From the NCBI GenBank assembly GCA_943372515.1, contig CALRYY010000143.1, positions 1 to 9,443 on the forward strand: a stretch of 9,443 nucleotides of DNA, given 5' to 3'. The position numbers and the translations under genes were made by a program. Of the stretch, positions 6,720 to 9,443 are shown in pieces. Each line of letters opens with the position of its first letter. The first letter of the stretch is position 1. The DNA comes from RAM1 sp943372515. GTDB taxonomy: Bacteria; Pseudomonadota; Gammaproteobacteria; Burkholderiales; Burkholderiaceae_C. A model generated the notes under the pieces. That model searched no databases, was not told where the DNA came from, and saw nothing but the letters and a program-made list of their open reading frames with translations.

Positions 6720-6831
6720 CTGTCATTGCGGGCTTGACCCGCAATCCATGGTGGAGTGAGTAGGTCGGCGTGCGTTGCATGGATGCCCCCGGATCAAGTC
6801 CGGGGCAGGCTCATCAAGTCCGGCATGACAG
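6720..6831. repeat. REPIN-like inverted palindromic element
   Basis: The whole 116-base gap between the thiolase and FadJ-like genes is occupied by an inverted structure. The ends CTGTCAT (6720-6726) and ATGACAG (6825-6831) are exact reverse complements. Inside them lie two hairpins with TTGA-type loops: ATTGCGGG/CCCGCAAT (6725-6732 and 6738-6745) and CCCCGGA/TCCGGGG (6787-6793 and 6799-6805). Between those, ATCCATG (6744-6750) and CATGGAT (6778-6784) form a further inverted pair around a 27-base centre. Two inverted REP-like palindromes with a spacer is the architecture of REPINs, small non-autonomous elements moved by RAYT transposases. Copies elsewhere in the genome are expected but cannot be seen here. 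An alternative is a transcript-stabilising or attenuating structure with no mobile history. Confidence 0.7.
6793..6823 (+). repeat. Short direct repeat in the right half of the palindromic element
   Basis: ATCAAGTCCGG occurs exactly at 6793-6803 and again at 6813-6823, a period of 20 bases. This makes the right half longer than the left and looks like a local duplication or a nested fragment of the same repeat family. Confidence 0.75.
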
Positions 6832-8037
6832 CTACAGCGCTTCAACAATCGTGGCAATGCCCATGCCACCGCCCACGCACAACGTGGCAAGACCATAGCG
6901 CAGCTTGCGCCGGTGCAGCTCGTCGATCAGCGTGTTCAAAATCATCGCCCCCGTGGCGCCCAGCGGGTGGCCCATGGCAATGGCGCCGCCGTTCACGTTG
7001 ACCTTGTCGTGCGGCACGCCCATTTCTTTCATGAAGCGCATGGGTACGGCGGCAAAGGCCTCGTTCACTTCGAACAGATCAATCTGGTCCACCGTCAGGC
7101 CCGCCTTGGCCAGTGCCTTGCGCGCGGCCGGCATGGGGCCGGTGAGCATGATGGTCGGGTCAGCGCCGCTCAGTGCGGCCGCAACAATGCGCGCGCGGGG
7201 CTTGAGGTTGTGCGTCTTGCCTGCGGCCTCGCTGCCGATCAGGATGGCCGCCGCGCCGTCCACAATGCCGGACGAATTGCCGGCGTGGTGCACGTGGTGG
7301 ATGCGTTCCACCTGCGGGTAGCGCGCGATGGCCACCTGGTCAAAGCCCATGGCGCCCAGCTGTTCAAACGCGGGCTTCAGGGCCGCCAGCCCCTCCATGG
7401 TGGTGCGGGGTTTGATGAATTCGTCCTGGTCCAGGATGGTCTGATCCAGAAAATCTTTCACAGGCACCACCGAGCCGGCAAAAAAGCCGCCCTCACGCGC
7501 ACGGGCCGCACGCTGTTGCGACTCCATGGCAAAGGCGTCCACGTCGGCGCGGGTAAAGCCGTCCAGCGTGGCAATCAGGTCCGCGCCGATGCCCTGGGGC
7601 ACGAAGGCCGTGGCGCTGTTGGTTTCAGGGTCCTGCGCCCAGGCGCCGCCGTCCGAGCCGATCGGCACGCGGCTCATGCTCTCCACGCCGCCGGCCACCA
7701 CCAGGTCTTCCCAACCCGAGCGCACCTTTTGTGCCGCCATGTTCACGGCCTCCAGGCCCGACGCGCAAAAGCGGTTGAGCTGCACGCCCGAACAGCGAAA
7801 GTCCCAACCCGCCTTCAGCGCCGCTACCTTGGCAATGACTGAGCCCTGTTCGCCGATGGGCGACACCACGCCCATCACCACATCATCCACCTGCGCGGTA
7901 TCCAGGTCGTTGCGCCGCTGCAGCTCGCTCAGCACACCGGCCAGCAGGTTGACGGGCTTGACTTCATGCAGGCTGCCATCCTTTTTGCCCTTGCCACGGG
8001 GCGTGCGGATGGCGTCGTAAACAAAAGCTTCGGTCAT
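6832..8037 (-). CDS. Thiolase, acetyl-CoA C-acyltransferase (FadA/FadI-type)
   Basis: The 401-residue protein is a normal-length cytoplasmic thiolase. The nucleophilic cysteine is C91 in NRFCASGLEAV. The conserved NEAF box is at 325-328, the catalytic histidine is H357 in GHPLGATGAM, and the second active-site cysteine is C387 in CVGGGMG. It cleaves 3-ketoacyl-CoA to acetyl-CoA plus a shortened acyl-CoA, the last step of beta-oxidation, and can run in reverse. The stretch HHVHHAGNSSGIVDGAAA matches a subgroup common beside FadJ-like genes in Burkholderiales, so a degradative role is more likely than a polyhydroxybutyrate-synthesis role. It is the first gene of its operon: GGAG lies six bases before the ATG, and its TAG stop abuts the repeat element. 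Chain-length preference cannot be read from sequence. Confidence 0.94.
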   Translation of the reverse strand: MTEAFVYDAIRTPRGKGKKDGSLHEVKPVNLLAGVLSELQRRNDLDTAQVDDVVMGVVSPIGEQGSVIAKVAALKAGWDFRCSGVQLNRFCASGLEAVNMAAQKVRSGWEDLVVAGGVESMSRVPIGSDGGAWAQDPETNSATAFVPQGIGADLIATLDGFTRADVDAFAMESQQRAARAREGGFFAGSVVPVKDFLDQTILDQDEFIKPRTTMEGLAALKPAFEQLGAMGFDQVAIARYPQVERIHHVHHAGNSSGIVDGAAAILIGSEAAGKTHNLKPRARIVAAALSGADPTIMLTGPMPAARKALAKAGLTVDQIDLFEVNEAFAAVPMRFMKEMGVPHDKVNVNGGAIAMGHPLGATGAMILNTLIDELHRRKLRYGLATLCVGGGMGIATIVEAL

Positions 8038-8043
8038 GGGGGG

Positions 8044-8047
8044 CTCC
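8044..8047 (-). promoter_or_regulatory. Ribosome-binding site of the thiolase gene
   Basis: On the minus strand GGAG is followed by CCCCCC and then ATG at 8037. The six-base spacing fixes the start. Confidence 0.7.
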
Positions 8048-8119
8048 GGCTGGGATGCTTGAGGGAAAAGCCAGTATATTCATTTCACCAAGCAAATGCT
8101 CTGTAAAAATGGCGACACC
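8048..8119. promoter_or_regulatory. Divergent promoter region of thiolase and M19 genes
   Basis: This AT-richer gap separates two divergent genes. Overlapping -10-like boxes face outwards: TATACT on minus (8078-8073) and TATATT on plus (8075-8080), each five of six to consensus. No convincing -35 box stands at the right distance on either strand. CATTT (8081-8085) and AAATG (8094-8098) form an inverted pair with an 8-base spacer, a possible but weak regulator site. The overlap of the -10 boxes would make the two promoters compete if both are real. Confidence 0.45.
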
Positions 8120-9205
8120 ATGACTGCTGCCCACCTGATGACGCGCCGGCGCTTTGCGCAATGGAGCCTGGCTGCGGTCAGCGCGCAGGCGCAGCAGGCC
8201 CGGGCGCAATCTGCCCGCCAGCCTTACCTTGCCGACATGCATTCGCACTACGGCATGTTTTTGCCGCGCCTGTATGGCCGCAACCTGGCCTCGCACATGC
8301 AGGCGACCGGCACTACGCTGCTGGCCTGGGCCGTCACGGACGACCACCGCTGGATCGCGTCGACCCCCATGGGCTGGCGACAGACCCGCCAGCCCGTGCC
8401 AGGCGAGCTGTGGGGTTCGTTCCAGCAGCGCATGGCGGGGTACGAAGCGCGGTTGGCCGAATGGGGTTGCAGCAAGGCACTGACTGCCGCCGACGTGGAT
8501 GCTGCGCTGGCCGGCCAGCCCCGCGTGTTGCTGGCCACCGAGGGCGCGAACTTCCTGGAGGGCCAGCCCGCGCGACTGGCCGACGCGCACCGATGGGGCG
8601 TGCGCCATGTGCAACTTGTGCACTTCATCCAGAGCCCGCTGGGTGACCACCAGACGGCTCACCCCGCGCACGGTGGCCTGACGCCGCTGGGCGCCCAGGT
8701 GGTGGCCGAATGCAGCCGCTTGGGGATGGTGGTGGACATGGCCCACGGCACGGCCGCGCTGGTGGATGGCGTGCTGGACGCGGCGCAGGCCGTGCCCCTG
8801 TGGTCGCATTCATGGATCAGCCCGCAGGGCGGCGACTGGCAGTCGCAGGGGTTCATGGCGCGTTCGCTGGCGCCCGCCACGGCCCGAAAGATCGCCGCGC
8901 GAGGCGGCGCGGTGGGCCTGTGGAGCGTGCGTGTCAATCGCGACCCGTCCTATCCGGTGCACAGCGTGCGCACCTATGCCGATGAAATCGTGCGCATGTG
9001 CGAGCTGATCGGCCCCGCGCATGTGGCCTTTGGCACCGACATGGAAGGTGCGGGCCCCGGCCCCGTATTGAACGACTATGTGGATTTGCGCGACGTGGCA
9101 GACAACCTGCTCAAGCGCGGCCTGACCGAACCCCAGCTCAACGACGTGTTCATGGGCAACTACGCGCGCATCGTCAAACTCGCCATGAACGGGGCGAAAG
9201 CCTGA
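8120..9205 (+). CDS. Membrane dipeptidase-like protein, peptidase family M19, exported
   Basis: The 361-residue protein has a twin-arginine-like signal (TRRRFAQWSLAAV, then Ala/Gln-rich to about residue 31), though its hydrophobic core is short. M19 (renal dipeptidase) metal sites are recognisable: H41 and H43 in DMHSHYG, bridging E141 in ATEGANF, H209 in VVDMAHG, H230 in VPLWSHS, and D307 in VAFGTDMEG. The first motif reads HxH where classical M19 enzymes have HxD. Family members hydrolyse dipeptides, including some with D-residues, or beta-lactams; the substrate here is unknown. The start is uncertain: ATGs at 8096, 8120 and 8138 are in frame and none has a strong ribosome-binding site. I choose 8120 because it retains a full signal peptide. 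It is divergent from the thiolase, and its end is 8 bases from the converging PIN gene. Confidence 0.85.
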   Translation: MTAAHLMTRRRFAQWSLAAVSAQAQQARAQSARQPYLADMHSHYGMFLPRLYGRNLASHMQATGTTLLAWAVTDDHRWIASTPMGWRQTRQPVPGELWGSFQQRMAGYEARLAEWGCSKALTAADVDAALAGQPRVLLATEGANFLEGQPARLADAHRWGVRHVQLVHFIQSPLGDHQTAHPAHGGLTPLGAQVVAECSRLGMVVDMAHGTAALVDGVLDAAQAVPLWSHSWISPQGGDWQSQGFMARSLAPATARKIAARGGAVGLWSVRVNRDPSYPVHSVRTYADEIVRMCELIGPAHVAFGTDMEGAGPGPVLNDYVDLRDVADNLLKRGLTEPQLNDVFMGNYARIVKLAMNGAKA

Positions 9206-9213
9206 TGGCGCGG

Positions 9214-9443
9214 CTAGGTTTGCTGAGCCAGCAGGTTCTGGAACGGCTTGCGGCTTTTCCAGCGGTAGCTGCCGAAGTCGCGCTCGTCGGTGGTGAGGAT
9301 GCGGCCGTGGCCCAGGTGCTCGGCCAGCAGGACCAGCGACGCATCGGCCAGGTTCATGGGCAGGCTGGCATAGCGCTGCATCATGGCGGGGATGCGGGTG
9401 ACATGTTCCTGCGGGATGTCCCAGGCGACCAGGCCGCCATCGG
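9214..9443 (-). CDS. PIN-domain (VapC-like) protein, C-terminal part, start beyond right edge
   Basis: Seventy-five residues of an open minus-strand frame end in TAG at 9216-9214. LPMNLADASLVLLAEHLG with its conserved aspartate, followed by RILTTDERDFGSYRW with the second acidic pair, is the signature of the C-terminal half of PIN-domain ribonucleases. These are usually toxins of type II toxin-antitoxin pairs and cleave RNA using Mg2+ or Mn2+ held by the acidic residues. The catalytic N-terminal aspartate and any antitoxin gene, normally just upstream, lie outside the window. So whether this is an intact toxin, a solitary PIN protein or a remnant cannot be decided here. The frame is intact as far as it can be read. 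Confidence 0.82.
   Translation of the reverse strand, partial: DGGLVAWDIPQEHVTRIPAMMQRYASLPMNLADASLVLLAEHLGHGRILTTDERDFGSYRWKSRKPFQNLLAQQT

Noticed and set aside
6720..6831. The palindromic element as an ordinary intrinsic terminator between thiolase and FadJ-like genes
   Set aside because: No T-tract follows either hairpin on the minus strand, and the terminal inverted repeats and inner inverted pair are not needed by a terminator.
6913..7842. A 309-codon plus-strand open frame opposite the thiolase
   Set aside because: It is a GC-rich antisense shadow with a His/Arg/Gly-rich composition and no family motif, fully covered by a clear thiolase with all catalytic residues.
7964..8809. A 281-codon minus-strand open frame opposite M19 and running into the thiolase start
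   Set aside because: It overlaps two confident genes, and its sequence shows only shadow-type Arg/Gly/His bias.
9205..9443. A plus-strand frame starting at the ATG that overlaps the M19 stop codon
   Set aside because: It is open to the edge but low-complexity, whereas the opposite strand gives a clear PIN-domain signature.
1..9443. CRISPR arrays, tRNA or rRNA genes, transposase or integrase genes
   Set aside because: I looked for regularly spaced repeats, cloverleaf-like stretches and mobile-element protein motifs and found none.

Overview
The window is GC-rich, densely coding DNA from what looks like a betaproteobacterium, most likely Comamonadaceae (Acidovorax, Hydrogenophaga or Rhodoferax relatives). 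That placement is an inference from the base composition and gene content: a Bug-type solute receptor beside a lone hydrolase, a MarR-GNAT fusion regulator, and a FadJ-like/thiolase pair. I see no rRNA, tRNA, CRISPR array, transposase or phage gene. There is no gene-free stretch above 300 bases; the longest gap is about 120 bases.

Layout. (1) 2-544, minus: a MarR-GNAT regulator cut by the left edge, divergent from (2) 616-1908, plus: a secreted M20 peptidase closely resembling carboxypeptidase G2. A 19-bp palindrome lies between their starts. (3) 1924-4468, minus: a compact three-gene operon in the order GntR/UTRA regulator (TTG start), Bug-family periplasmic binding protein, and amidohydrolase of the 2-pyrone-4,6-dicarboxylate lactonase type. 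The last two genes overlap as TGATG. (4) 4562-8037, minus: a two-gene beta-oxidation operon with thiolase first and a FadJ-like hydratase/3-hydroxyacyl-CoA dehydrogenase second. It ends in a strong intrinsic terminator. (5) 8120-9205, plus: an exported M19 dipeptidase-like protein, divergent from the thiolase. (6) 9214-9443, minus: the C-terminal part of a PIN-domain (VapC-like) protein cut by the right edge.

How the genes work together. The GntR operon reads as a small uptake-and-hydrolysis module. The binding protein captures an organic acid in the periplasm, a membrane permease encoded elsewhere would import it, the amidohydrolase would open or hydrolyse it in the cytoplasm, and GntR would sense it or a product. 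The thiolase and FadJ-like protein together supply the last three steps of fatty-acid or acyl-CoA beta-oxidation. The two peptidases are independent, exported and probably nutritional.

The most interesting non-coding structures are two. One is a ~110-bp inverted, REPIN-like palindromic element between the thiolase and fadJ-like genes. The other is a terminator at 4514-4539 that shares a 13-base core with that element and whose loop and 3' arm also supply a plausible -35 box for the gntR operon. I did not find a convincing new multi-gene defence or mobile system.
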